From NCBI GenBank assembly GCA_040381215.1, contig JBEIHO010000022.1, positions 1 to 46,138 on the forward strand: 46,138 nt of DNA, in the 5' to 3' direction. This DNA is from SZUA-430 sp040381215. GTDB lineage: Bacteria > Pseudomonadota > Alphaproteobacteria > Micropepsales > Micropepsaceae. A program made the translations under genes and the position numbers. This document shows positions 33,242 to 42,030 of the stretch, one piece after another. How positions within the stretch are numbered: the first letter of the stretch is position 1; every line of letters starts with the position of its first letter. Under the pieces are notes generated by a model. That model was not told where the DNA came from. It saw only the letters and a list, made by a program, of their open reading frames with translations, and ran no database searches.

Positions 33242-35548
33242 TCAGCCCCGCGCGGCCTGCCACACCTTCATCGGCGTCAGCGGCATGTCGAGATGCCGGA
33301 CCCCGCGAGCAGCCAGTGCGTTGACGACGGCGTTGACGTAAGCCGGCATCGCACCGACCGTCCCGGCTTCGCCGCACCCCTTCACGCCCATCGGATTGGT
33401 CGCGCACGGGATCTCGTTCGTCTTGAACTGGATCGTCGGCATGTTGTCGGCCCGCGGCATCCAGTAGTCCATGAACGACCCCGTCAGCAGTTGCCCCGTC
33501 TCGCTGTCATAGACAGCCTCCTCGCCGATGGCCTGTCCCAGCCCCTGCACGACGCCGCCATGCACCTGGCCCGCCACCAGCATCGGATTGACGATCGTCC
33601 CGAAATCATCGACCACGGTATAGCGCACGATCTCGGTGACGCCTGTCTCCGGATCGATCTCGACCTCGCAGACATGGCAGCCATTGGGCCATGTATTGTT
33701 GGGGTTCTTGTACTCGCCATTCGCAGCCAGCCCCTCGACGCCAGCCTCGTTCGCCTGGGTTTTGGCGATGCGCGCCACCTCGAACAGGTCGATCGCCTGC
33801 GCCGCACCATCGACGCGGAACTGACCATCCTCATAGGAAATCCGGTCGGCCGCCACCCCAAGCGTACTTGCCGCAATCGCCCTGCCGCGCGCGATCACAT
33901 CCTTGATCGCCACCAGCGACGCCCCGCCCGCCATGGTCAGCGAGCGCGACCCGCCCGTGCCGCCGCCGCGCGCCAGCCTGTCGGAATCGCCGAACGAAAC
34001 CTTCACCCGGTTGATGTCGACGCCAAGCTGTGCCGCGACGACCTGTGCATAGGCTGTCTCGTGGCCTTGCCCGTTCGATTGCGTGCCCGCGATCACGTGG
34101 ACCTCGCCATCAGCGCGAACCTCGACATGCGCCATCTCGAACCCGCCGGCGGTCTTCTCGACGTAATAGGCCATCCCGATGCCGGCCAGGCGTCCGCGCG
34201 TCTTCGCAGCCTCGGCCCGGGCCGGAAAGGATGACCACGCGGCCATTTCAAGCGCATCATCCATGTTGCGCGCGAAGTCGCCGCTGTCCATCACGCCCTT
34301 GGCCGGAAACGTATAGGGCATCTGCTCTGGCGTGATGAAATTCCGCCGCCGCAATTCCACGGGATCGACGCCCAGTTCCAGCGCCGCCTTGTCCATGAGC
34401 CGCTCGATCACATAGGCCGCCTCGGGCCGCCCCGCGCCGCGATAGGCATCGACCGGCACCGTGTTCGTGTAGACGCATTGCGTGTGCGTGTGGAAGTGGG
34501 GGATCGCATAGACCCCAACCTGCATCCCGGGCGCCGCCACGGTCGGCACGAAGGGCGCAAACAGCGACAGGTGCCCGCCCATGGCCGCGATCGTGTGCGT
34601 GCGCACCGCAATGGCTTTCAGGTCGGCATCGAATGCAAGCGAAGCCTCCGTCACATGGTCACGACCCTGCGTGTCCGAGAGGAAGGCCTCCGATCGATCC
34701 GAGGTCCATTTCACCGGTCGGCCCAGCTGCTTGGCGGCAAACAACACCAGCGGATATTCGTGATAGATGAACGACTTCATGCCGAAGCCGCCACCGACAT
34801 CGCCCGTTACCACCCGAAGCCGGTCTGTCGGGATGTTCAGGATATGCTTGGCCATCGTGTCCCGCATGCCCTGCACGCCCTGAGAGCCGGTATGCAGCGT
34901 ATAGCGCCCGGTCGCGCCGTCGTGCATCCCGACACAGGCACGCGGCTCCATCGCATTGACGACGACCCGCTGGTTGACGAGCCGGATCGACACCACATGC
35001 GCCGCGCGCGCGAATGCCGCCTCGGTTGCCGCGGCATCGCCAAGTTCGTGGTCAAGCGCAACATTGTCCGGACATTCCGGATGCACGGCCGGCCCGCCGA
35101 TCGCGCTGGCCGTGTCCACCACCGCGGGCAGGTCCTCATAGTCGACGACGACCTGCTCGGCAGCGTCGCGCGCGAGTGCTGCGGATGTCGCGACCACCAT
35201 GGCGACTGGTTCCCCCAGGTGGGTCACCCGGTCACGCGCAAGCGAATGCCGCTCCGGCACGAACATGGCGCGCCCGTCGCGATGCGGCAGCGTTGCCGTG
35301 CAGGGAAGGGGCCTCAGCCCGCCTGCCTGCGTGTCAAGGTGCGTATAGACCGCCAGCACGCCGGGCATCGCGCGGGCCGCTGCCGTGTCGATGCCGCGGA
35401 TGCGCGCATGCGCATGTGGCGAGCGCACGAGCACGGCGTGCACGCAGTCCGCCAGGATCAGGTCATCCGTATACTGTCCCCTGCCGCGGACAAGGCGATC
35501 GTCTTCCAGCCGCCGCACGGGCTGGCCTGCACCGAACTTCATGCGCAT
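33242..35548 (-). CDS. Xanthine dehydrogenase/CoxL-family molybdopterin-binding subunit
   Basis: The protein has 768 residues from the ATG at 35548 (AAGGA upstream). The N-terminus GQPVRRLEDDRLVRGRGQYTDD is typical of CO-dehydrogenase-like large subunits. Cofactor motifs include GDVGGGFGMK, VDAYRGAGRPEAAYVIERL, GTQSNGQGHETAYAQVVA and GCGEAGTVGAMPAYVNAV with the likely catalytic Glu. The AYRGAGR motif replaces the AYxCSFR loop that marks true CO dehydrogenase (form I), so it is a form II-like aldehyde or heterocycle hydroxylase. The FAD (CoxM) and 2Fe-2S (CoxS) subunits normally encoded beside it are absent. It lies 23 bases downstream of the class II aldolase gene. Confidence 0.93.
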   Translation of the reverse strand: MRMKFGAGQPVRRLEDDRLVRGRGQYTDDLILADCVHAVLVRSPHAHARIRGIDTAAARAMPGVLAVYTHLDTQAGGLRPLPCTATLPHRDGRAMFVPERHSLARDRVTHLGEPVAMVVATSAALARDAAEQVVVDYEDLPAVVDTASAIGGPAVHPECPDNVALDHELGDAAATEAAFARAAHVVSIRLVNQRVVVNAMEPRACVGMHDGATGRYTLHTGSQGVQGMRDTMAKHILNIPTDRLRVVTGDVGGGFGMKSFIYHEYPLVLFAAKQLGRPVKWTSDRSEAFLSDTQGRDHVTEASLAFDADLKAIAVRTHTIAAMGGHLSLFAPFVPTVAAPGMQVGVYAIPHFHTHTQCVYTNTVPVDAYRGAGRPEAAYVIERLMDKAALELGVDPVELRRRNFITPEQMPYTFPAKGVMDSGDFARNMDDALEMAAWSSFPARAEAAKTRGRLAGIGMAYYVEKTAGGFEMAHVEVRADGEVHVIAGTQSNGQGHETAYAQVVAAQLGVDINRVKVSFGDSDRLARGGGTGGSRSLTMAGGASLVAIKDVIARGRAIAASTLGVAADRISYEDGQFRVDGAAQAIDLFEVARIAKTQANEAGVEGLAANGEYKNPNNTWPNGCHVCEVEIDPETGVTEIVRYTVVDDFGTIVNPMLVAGQVHGGVVQGLGQAIGEEAVYDSETGQLLTGSFMDYWMPRADNMPTIQFKTNEIPCATNPMGVKGCGEAGTVGAMPAYVNAVVNALAARGVRHLDMPLTPMKVWQAARG

Positions 35549-35571
35549 TTTTTCCTTGGCTTGGTCAGGCG

Positions 35572-36348
35572 TCAGTTGCGGTAGGACGTGTCCTTGCGAT
35601 CAAGCAGTCGCAGCAGGCCTGGCCACGCCATGCTGCCCATCGACCCTCCAAAGCCGCCGCGACCCTGGCCCGCCGTCTTCTCGGCGACACCGTCCATGGT
35701 CGGGTTCAGCTTGGTTCCGCCCGAGAGCGCGCGCACCTGGATCGTGCAGGCGCGCTCGAGATAGTAGATCCGCAGGAACGCGTCCGCGCAGGTATGCCCG
35801 ACAGTCAGCGTTCCGTGGTTGCGCAGGATCATCAGGTTCTTCTGCCCCATGTCCCGGATCAGTCGCGGCCGTTCGTCATGATCAAGCGCCACGCCTTCAT
35901 ATTCGTGATAGGCAACGTCGTCGTGCACCAGCAGCGCATGCTGGCTGATCGGCAGGAGGCCATGCGCCTGGCACGACACGGCAACACCGTCCGCCGTATG
36001 CAGGTGAATGACCGCATGCGCATCATCGCGCGCGCCGTGGATCGCCGAGTGGATCGTGAACCCCGCCGGATTCACCGGATAGGGGCTGTCCATGACCTTG
36101 TTGCCGTCGGCATCGATCTTGACCAGGCTCGAGGCCGTGATCTCGTCGAACAGCATGCCATAGGGATTGATCAGGAAGTGATGCTCGGGTCCCGGGACGC
36201 GCACGGTGATATGCGTGAAGATCATGTCCGCCCACCCATGATGGGCGACCAGCCGGTAAGTGGCCGCGAGGTCGGTACGCAACTGCCATTCCTCGCGCGA
36301 GACCTTGTCGCGAACCGACGGGATGGCTTGAAGGCTGGCAGCAGACAT
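35572..36348 (-). CDS. Class II aldolase/adducin family protein
   Basis: The protein has 258 residues from the ATG at 36348, with AGGAG eight bases upstream. Conserved pieces are LAATYRLVAHHGWADMIFTHITVRVPG, HLHTADGVAVSCQ with the metal-binding histidines, and ILRNHGTLTVG with a further ligand. Family members are zinc-dependent aldolases, epimerases or dehydratases acting on sugar phosphates or small aldehydes; this subgroup is poorly characterised. It sits between glpK (56-base gap) and the CoxL-like gene (23-base gap), and the three are probably co-transcribed. An aldolase releasing an aldehyde for the oxidase to act on is an attractive but unproven idea. Confidence 0.92.
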   Translation of the reverse strand: MSAASLQAIPSVRDKVSREEWQLRTDLAATYRLVAHHGWADMIFTHITVRVPGPEHHFLINPYGMLFDEITASSLVKIDADGNKVMDSPYPVNPAGFTIHSAIHGARDDAHAVIHLHTADGVAVSCQAHGLLPISQHALLVHDDVAYHEYEGVALDHDERPRLIRDMGQKNLMILRNHGTLTVGHTCADAFLRIYYLERACTIQVRALSGGTKLNPTMDGVAEKTAGQGRGGFGGSMGSMAWPGLLRLLDRKDTSYRN

Positions 36349-36404
36349 GGTGGTGCTCCTGTGACGTGTGCCGAGAGTGCCCTCCGGGCCCGACGGCTGT
36401 CAAA

Positions 36405-37907
36405 TCAGCCTGTGGTCAGCACCCGCCCAACCGCCTGTTTCCAGCCCGCATAGCGCTGGTCCCGCTCGTCCTGGCTGATCGCAGGCTCGAAGCGCCGTTC
36501 GCACCGCCAGGCCGCCGCGACTTCGTCCAGGGACCCGTAGAGCCCGGCACCCGTACCCGCCAGATAGGCCGCGCCCAGGGCCGTGGTCTCGACCACCTGC
36601 GGGCGCTCGATCGGGCAGCCTGTCAGGTTGGCCAGCCACTGGCAGAACAGGTCGTTCACCACCATGCCGCCATCGACCCTCAGCGCCTCGGGGCGCCCGA
36701 GGCCGGCAGCGCCCATGTCGCTCGCCATCGCCTCGAGCAGGTCACGCGTCTGGAAGCAGACACTCTCCAGTCCCGCCCGTGCGATCTCGGCCTGTCCGCT
36801 GTCGCGCGTCATGCCCACGATCGCCCCGCGCGCCTCGGCGTCCCAATAGGGTGCGCCCAGGCCGACAAACGCCGGCACCAGATAGACCCGCGAGGCCGGG
36901 TTTGCCTGCAGCGCGAGTGCCGACACATCCGACGCCTTTGGAAACAGTTTCAGCCCGTCCCGCAGCCACTGGATCGTCGCGCCGGCCATGAAGATCGACC
37001 CTTCAAGCGCGTAATGCGCGGCTCCCTTCGCCGAATAGGCAATGGTCGACAGGAGCCGGTTGTGCGATGTCGCCATGCGATGGCCCGTGTTCACCAGCGC
37101 AAAACAGCCCGTGCCATAGGTCGATTTCATGAGGCCCTGCCGCAGGCACGCCTGGCCCACGGTTGCCGCCTGCTGGTCGCCGGCAATGCCCGTGATGGGC
37201 AGGCGTGCGCCGAACAGGCTGTCATCCGTCACGCCGTAATCGGCAACCGAATCCCGCACCTCCGGCAACAGCGATGCCGGCACGTTCAGAGCCGCCAGCA
37301 ACTCGCCATCCCAGGCGCGTGTGGCAATATTGTAGAGCAGCGTACGCGAGGCATTGGTCGTGTCGGTCGCGTGCACCTTTCCGCCCGTCAGCCGGTACAC
37401 AAGCCAGCTGTCGATCGTCCCGAAGGCAAGCTCGCCATCCTGCGCCCGCTTGCGCGCTCCCGGCACGTGATCGAGGATCCACGCGACCTTGGTCCCCGAG
37501 AAATAGGGATCGAGCAGCAATCCCGTGCGTGACGCAAACAGGGGCTCGAGCCCCTGGTCCTTCAGCCGCGCACACAGGCTGGATGTCCGCCGGTCCTGCC
37601 ACACGATGGCATTGTGGATCGCCTTGCCCGTTCGCCGGTCCCAGACGACAGTCGTCTCGCGCTGGTTGGTGATCCCGATCGCACCCACCGACGCCAGTGC
37701 CCGTCCTTCAAGCGCCCCCCGGATGACCGCCAATGTCGCCTGCCAGATCTCCTCCGGGTCATGCTCGACCCAGCCATCCTGCGGATAGATCTGGCGGTGT
37801 TCCTTCTGCGCCGATCCCAGGATAGCCCCGTCGGCGCGAAACACGATGGCCCGGCTCGAGGTCGTGCCCTGGTCTATGCTTAAGATGGTCTTGTCCGTGG
37901 ATGGCAT
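36405..37907 (-). CDS. glpK: Glycerol kinase
   Basis: The protein has 500 residues, the usual length. Motifs are ILSIDQGTTSSRAIVFRADG (phosphate 1), QKEHRQIYPQDGWVEHDPEEIW, NQRETTVVWDRRTG, KSTYGTGCFALVNTG, and ALRVDGGMVVNDLFCQWLANLTG (adenosine). It phosphorylates glycerol to sn-glycerol 3-phosphate in the cytoplasm. Neither the facilitator glpF nor glycerol-3-phosphate dehydrogenase is adjacent. It is the first gene of the minus-strand run with the class II aldolase and CoxL-like genes, divergent from moaA with 112 bases between. Confidence 0.97.
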   Translation of the reverse strand: MPSTDKTILSIDQGTTSSRAIVFRADGAILGSAQKEHRQIYPQDGWVEHDPEEIWQATLAVIRGALEGRALASVGAIGITNQRETTVVWDRRTGKAIHNAIVWQDRRTSSLCARLKDQGLEPLFASRTGLLLDPYFSGTKVAWILDHVPGARKRAQDGELAFGTIDSWLVYRLTGGKVHATDTTNASRTLLYNIATRAWDGELLAALNVPASLLPEVRDSVADYGVTDDSLFGARLPITGIAGDQQAATVGQACLRQGLMKSTYGTGCFALVNTGHRMATSHNRLLSTIAYSAKGAAHYALEGSIFMAGATIQWLRDGLKLFPKASDVSALALQANPASRVYLVPAFVGLGAPYWDAEARGAIVGMTRDSGQAEIARAGLESVCFQTRDLLEAMASDMGAAGLGRPEALRVDGGMVVNDLFCQWLANLTGCPIERPQVVETTALGAAYLAGTGAGLYGSLDEVAAAWRCERRFEPAISQDERDQRYAGWKQAVGRVLTTG

Positions 37908-38019
37908 GTGGGATCCCGCGCAGGCCTGTCGATTCAGGGCCCCAAGTCTAGCCGGATTTTCTGCAACCGTGCGACTGACTTCCTCTGGACGGCGGGCATC
38001 CGCCTGCTAAGCTTCCCCC

Positions 38020-39009
38020 ATGATCGACCCCTTCGGCCGCAAAATCACCTATTTGCGCGTTTCGGTGACGGACCGCTGCGATTTCCGCTGCACCTATTGC
38101 ATGGCCGAGGACATGACCTTCCTGCCCAAGCAGGAGCTGCTCACCCTCGAGGAACTCGACCGCCTCTGTTCGGCCTTCGTGGCCAAGGGCGTACGCCGGC
38201 TGCGCATCACCGGTGGCGAGCCTCTGGTCCGGCGCAATGTGATGTCCCTCTTCGAAAGCCTCGGTCGTCACCTTGCAACCGGCGCGCTGGACGAGCTGAC
38301 GCTGACCACCAATGGCAGCCAGCTCGCCCGCTTCGCCGCCGGCCTGCACGCGGCAGGGGTGCGCCGCATCAACGTGTCGCTCGACACCCTGGATGAGACC
38401 AAATTTGCAGCCGTGACGCGTTGGGGTCGGCTCGGCCAGGTGCTCGACGGCATCGACGCAGCACGCGCCGCAGGCCTGAAGGTCAAGATCAACACGGTCG
38501 CCCTGCGTGGCGTGAACGAGGACGAAATTGGTGACATGATCGCCTGGGCCCATGGCCGGGGCATGGACATGTCACTGATCGAGACCATGCCCATGGGCGA
38601 GATCGGCTCCGATCGCATATCGCACTACCTGCCGCTTTCCCTCGTGCGCGCAAGCCTTGCCCGGCGCTTCACGCTCAACGAAAGCCGCTATGCGACGGGC
38701 GGACCTTCCCGCTATGTCGACGTCGCCGAGACGGGCGGAAGGCTGGGCTTCATCACGCCGCTCACGCATAATTTCTGCGAAAGCTGCAACCGCGTGCGCC
38801 TGACCTGCACCGGCACGCTCTACATGTGCCTGGGCCAGGACGACAGCGCCGAGCTGCGGCACGTCCTGCGCGCGACGCAGGACGACAGCGCCCTTGCGCA
38901 GGCCATCGATGACGCGATCGCCCGCAAGCCGAAGGGCCATGACTTCATCATCGACCGCCGGCAACCCACGCCGGCCATCGCGCGCCATATGTCTGTCACG
39001 GGGGGCTGA
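38020..39009 (+). CDS. moaA: GTP 3',8-cyclase MoaA
   Basis: This 329-residue radical SAM protein has Cys20, Cys24 and Cys27 (TDRCDFRCTYC) for the SAM-binding [4Fe-4S] cluster and Cys253, Cys256 and Cys270 (FCESCNRVRLTCTGTLYMC) for the GTP-binding cluster. It ends in the conserved Gly-Gly tail (SVTGG) needed for catalysis. It makes 3',8-cyclo-GTP from GTP, the first step of molybdenum cofactor synthesis. MoaC, its partner, is not here. Its stop overlaps the nadK start (TGATG). A cofactor-using CoxL-like gene is 2.5 kb away. Confidence 0.97.
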   Translation: MIDPFGRKITYLRVSVTDRCDFRCTYCMAEDMTFLPKQELLTLEELDRLCSAFVAKGVRRLRITGGEPLVRRNVMSLFESLGRHLATGALDELTLTTNGSQLARFAAGLHAAGVRRINVSLDTLDETKFAAVTRWGRLGQVLDGIDAARAAGLKVKINTVALRGVNEDEIGDMIAWAHGRGMDMSLIETMPMGEIGSDRISHYLPLSLVRASLARRFTLNESRYATGGPSRYVDVAETGGRLGFITPLTHNFCESCNRVRLTCTGTLYMCLGQDDSAELRHVLRATQDDSALAQAIDDAIARKPKGHDFIIDRRQPTPAIARHMSVTGG

Positions 39010-39776
39010 TGCGCTTCAGGAAGATCCAGTTCTTGGCCTCGAGCGCCACCGAAGCGCAGGAGGCCATGCGCCATCTGACCCGCGCCTACGGCAACGCCAG
39101 GGCTGATGCTGATGTCATCGTAGCCCTCGGCGGTGACGGCTTCATGCTGCAGACCATCCACAAGGCCCACCGGCGGGGCATACCCATCTTCGGGATGAAC
39201 TGCGGTTCGGTCGGCTTCCTGATGAATGATTACACCGCCGATGGTCTGCCAGCGCGCCTCGAGGCCGCCAAGGCCCAGGCGATCCATCCGCTGCGCATGA
39301 AGGCCAGGACGGCCAGCGGCAAGACGCACACTGCGCTGGCCTTCAACGAAGTCTCGATGCTGCGCGAGACCCGCCAGGCTGCGAAGATCGAGGTCAAGGT
39401 CGACGGACGCGTGCGCCTGGAAGAATTGATCTGCGACGGCATCCTGCTGTGCACGCCGGCCGGTTCAACCGCCTACAATCTGTCCGTCAACGGCCCCATT
39501 CTTCCGATTGACGCCGCACTGCTGGCGTTGACCCCCATCAGCGCCTTCCGCCCCCGCCGCTGGCGCGGCGCTCTATTGCCGCGCACGGCGAAGGTGGTCT
39601 TCAGCATGAACGAGACCGACAAACGTCCCGTCAGCGCAGTGGCCGACCACACCGAGGTGCGCGAGGTCGTGGAAGTATCGGTCGCCGAAGACACTTCCGT
39701 CTCGATCAACATCCTCTTCGACCCCGACCGTTCCCTCGAAGAGCGCATCCTCGCCGAGCAATTCGTCACCGGTTAA
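39009..39776 (+). CDS. nadK: NAD kinase
   Basis: The ATG overlaps the last base of moaA, and the product has 255 residues. Motifs are VIVALGGDGFMLQTIH (the GGDG nucleotide-binding loop), FGMNCGSVGFLMND, LAFNEVSMLRE and TPAGSTAYNLSVNGPI. It makes NADP from NAD and ATP (or polyphosphate). The C-terminal residues VTG and the stop codon TAA at 39774-39776 are at the edge of, or inside, the left arm of the inverted-repeat element starting at 39772, so the element now supplies the end of the gene. Confidence 0.96.
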   Translation: MRFRKIQFLASSATEAQEAMRHLTRAYGNARADADVIVALGGDGFMLQTIHKAHRRGIPIFGMNCGSVGFLMNDYTADGLPARLEAAKAQAIHPLRMKARTASGKTHTALAFNEVSMLRETRQAAKIEVKVDGRVRLEELICDGILLCTPAGSTAYNLSVNGPILPIDAALLALTPISAFRPRRWRGALLPRTAKVVFSMNETDKRPVSAVADHTEVREVVEVSVAEDTSVSINILFDPDRSLEERILAEQFVTG

Positions 39777-39864
39777 TTTCGGTGACAGTGCACTTATCTC
39801 ATCACGGCAGTAAATCTCGATCGAACCCGGGCCGCGAGATAAGTGCACTGTCACCGAAATTAAC
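39772..39864. repeat. Inverted-repeat element, copy 2
   Basis: A perfect 29-base inverted repeat has arms 39772-39800 and 39836-39864 around a 35-base loop. The arm sequence (GTTAATTTCGGTGACAG, then TGCACTTATCTC) is identical to copy 1 over 28 bases; the loops are unrelated apart from a short GATCGA. The element starts inside the last codons of nadK and ends three bases before the stop codon of the convergent NUDIX gene. A bidirectional terminator role is plausible from its position and stem. Confidence 0.92.
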
Positions 39865-39867
39865 AGG

Positions 39868-40671
39868 TCAGCCCCGGATCGACGTCAGAGGCTCCGCAAT
39901 CCGCCCGTAGCCCGCTTCCTCCGGGATCGTCAGCATCTGCTGCCCGTCAATGGTCTCGACTTTCGGCAGCACGGTCACCACCGGCGTAGCGCGCGCCGTG
40001 GCCAGCGCCTCGGCGACGGTCTTCGACTGCCCGAGCTTGATGAGGTTCATTTTCGTCGGAAAGATGATCGTCCAGCGTTTGTCGCCGATCGCCTCGATCG
40101 GATTGACCCACACCGAGTCAACCGATTCCGATCCATCATGACGCCCCAGTTGTCCCGCAGGCGCAGCCGCCAGGTAGAAATGCGTATCGAAGCGCTTGGG
40201 CATGAACGCAGGTGTGATCCAGTGCGCGAACGGGACAAGCGTGTCGATCGCCAGCCGCAGCCCCTCGGACGCGAGGAATTCGGCAAGCCCCTTCTGGCTT
40301 GCATTCAGCGGTTCCCGCCAGGGCGCAAGCGCAGCCGCCCGCACACCATCGACAAGAGCCGAGCCCCCGGCGTCTCGCGCAAGCAGGATGCCGGATTCCT
40401 CGAACCCCTCCCGGATCGCGCATGCCGCAAGGCTGAGGCGCGCCTCATCAAGACCCGCAGCCCCCTCGCTCAGCGCCCGCACACGGGGATCCAGGTCATT
40501 GGGATCGACCTTGCCGCCGGGAAAGACCAGCGCCCCCGAGGCAAAATCGATCTGGTGGTGCCTCTTGACCATGAAGACCTCGAGGCCCGTATCGCCGTCG
40601 CGCAGCAGCAGGAGTGTGGCAGAGGGCAGGGTGGCGGACGATTTTTTCGGCTCATTCCCGGGATTTGTCAT
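39868..40671 (-). CDS. NUDIX hydrolase
   Basis: The protein has 267 residues from the ATG at 40671. The Nudix helix is present but with a long insert: GALVFPGGKVDPNDLDPR, then about 30 residues later CAIREGFEESGILLARD, which gives the REx2EEx(G/S) metal-binding core. This spacing is like NUDT19-type and related acyl-CoA/nucleotide pyrophosphohydrolases, not MutT. The N-terminal PSATLLLLRDGDTGLEVFMVKRH is typical of that branch. The substrate may be a CoA derivative, which would fit the acyl-CoA genes elsewhere, but this is inference. Confidence 0.92.
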   Translation of the reverse strand: MTNPGNEPKKSSATLPSATLLLLRDGDTGLEVFMVKRHHQIDFASGALVFPGGKVDPNDLDPRVRALSEGAAGLDEARLSLAACAIREGFEESGILLARDAGGSALVDGVRAAALAPWREPLNASQKGLAEFLASEGLRLAIDTLVPFAHWITPAFMPKRFDTHFYLAAAPAGQLGRHDGSESVDSVWVNPIEAIGDKRWTIIFPTKMNLIKLGQSKTVAEALATARATPVVTVLPKVETIDGQQMLTIPEEAGYGRIAEPLTSIRG

Positions 40672-40808
40672 GCAGGACCCTGCGTGCGTACCTAAAGTTT
40701 TAAAAGCTCAAATGCGAACTCAGCTTACGACGCTCCCTTAAAGGGTCAAAGCGATACTGCAGGCGCGGGATCCCGATGGACCCTGTGGATCAAAGGTAGT
40801 CTGAAGCC

Positions 40809-41972
40809 ATGAGCGACAAGCCGTTCCGCCTCGCCGTCACCGACATCGACCGCGCCTTCGAGCAGGGCGAATTCCGCCTCGTCTTCCAGCCGAAGATCGA
40901 CCTCGCCCAGGGTCGCATGACCGGTGCGGAGGCATTCATTCGCTGGCAGCATCCCACGTTCGGCCTTCTGCCGCCGGGCCTGTTCCTCGACTTCATCGAA
41001 GCTGCCGGGCGCATTGCCGATCTGACAGGCTTCGTGTTCAACGAGAGCTTCCGCGCTGCGGCGCTCTGGAAGGCCAGGGGACGCGACTGGAGCATCTCGA
41101 TCAACGTCGCACCCGGCACGGTCACGGCGCCTGATTTCCGCCAGGGGCTTGCCGAACTGCTTGATGCCTATGGTCTCAATCCAGCCCGGGTCATCATCGA
41201 GATCCCCGAGCGTGCCGTTGCCCAGGAACCCGACGCCCTGTGCCACGCGCTCAACGACATCCGCACGCTCGGCGTGCACGTCGCGCTCGACGGTGGTGGC
41301 ATCGTGCCTGTGGACCTGGACGCCTTCAACCCCATGCCCTTCACCGCCATCAAGGTGGGCGGCCCTGCGAGCATCCGGCTTGCCCAGCGTCTTGGCCTGA
41401 AGGGCAGGGGCGCCCTCGCGGCCCGCTTGCGCCAGGCCCGCCGGTTCGGTCTCGAGGTGGTTGCCGTCGGCGCCGAGGACGAGGCCACGATGGAGGGTCT
41501 GGTTGGCGTCGGGTTCACGTCGGCGCAGGGCATCTGGATCCAGAAGCCACTGACGAACGAGGAACTGCTGGCATGGGACGGAAAATGGGCACGCGGCGCG
41601 GTGACCATCGACGTCTGGACCGGTAGCCTGCGCGACGTTCCGCGCAAGGCTGCACCCGAGGCACCGGCCCCGCAGGCCAATCTCCAGAACCTGGCCGCCC
41701 TGACCAAGGCCGACGCGCAGGAGGCCATTGCCAAGGTGAAGGCGCGCCGCCCCGTGACCCACCAGCCGACGCTCCAGGTCAAGCAGCGAGACGACACGAG
41801 CCCGCCCCTGCCGGTGCTCGAAGCCGACGGTCTTGTCGATGTGGTCGAGGACGAGGACGATCACGAGTCCGACGCAAGCCGCGGACGCAGGCCTGCCTTC
41901 GGCGCCGCGCCCGACGCGAACCTGACCATGAAGGGTCTCGTCGTCCGGCGTCCAGCCCGCAACATTGCCTGA
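40809..41972 (+). CDS. Degenerate EAL-domain protein
   Basis: The protein has 387 residues. Residues about 12-250 form an EAL (c-di-GMP phosphodiesterase) fold: FRLVFQPKIDLAQGRMTGAEAFIRW, SINVAPGTV, VIIEIPE, and FTSAQGIWIQKPL. Several catalytic positions differ: EAL is EAF (41-43), the DDFG metal loop reads LDGGG, and the AEGVE motif reads AVGAED. The Asn, Lys and Gln positions remain. It is therefore probably inactive as a hydrolase and may bind c-di-GMP or act by protein contact. The last ~110 residues form a charged, low-complexity tail. No GGDEF or sensor domain is attached. Confidence 0.9.
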   Translation: MSDKPFRLAVTDIDRAFEQGEFRLVFQPKIDLAQGRMTGAEAFIRWQHPTFGLLPPGLFLDFIEAAGRIADLTGFVFNESFRAAALWKARGRDWSISINVAPGTVTAPDFRQGLAELLDAYGLNPARVIIEIPERAVAQEPDALCHALNDIRTLGVHVALDGGGIVPVDLDAFNPMPFTAIKVGGPASIRLAQRLGLKGRGALAARLRQARRFGLEVVAVGAEDEATMEGLVGVGFTSAQGIWIQKPLTNEELLAWDGKWARGAVTIDVWTGSLRDVPRKAAPEAPAPQANLQNLAALTKADAQEAIAKVKARRPVTHQPTLQVKQRDDTSPPLPVLEADGLVDVVEDEDDHESDASRGRRPAFGAAPDANLTMKGLVVRRPARNIA

Positions 41973-42030
41973 AGCAACGCGCCGCCCCATGTGCTAGATG
42001 TCTGTGCAAACAGTGCAGGACATCGTGCCC

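Noticed and set aside
34478..36453. Plus-strand open frames opposite the CoxL-like and aldolase genes
   Set aside because: Antisense to two well-recognised proteins, with Arg/His-rich composition and no motif.
40746..41990. Long minus-strand open frame opposite the EAL gene
   Set aside because: The plus-strand frame has recognisable EAL-fold motifs and an ATG start; the antisense frame has none.
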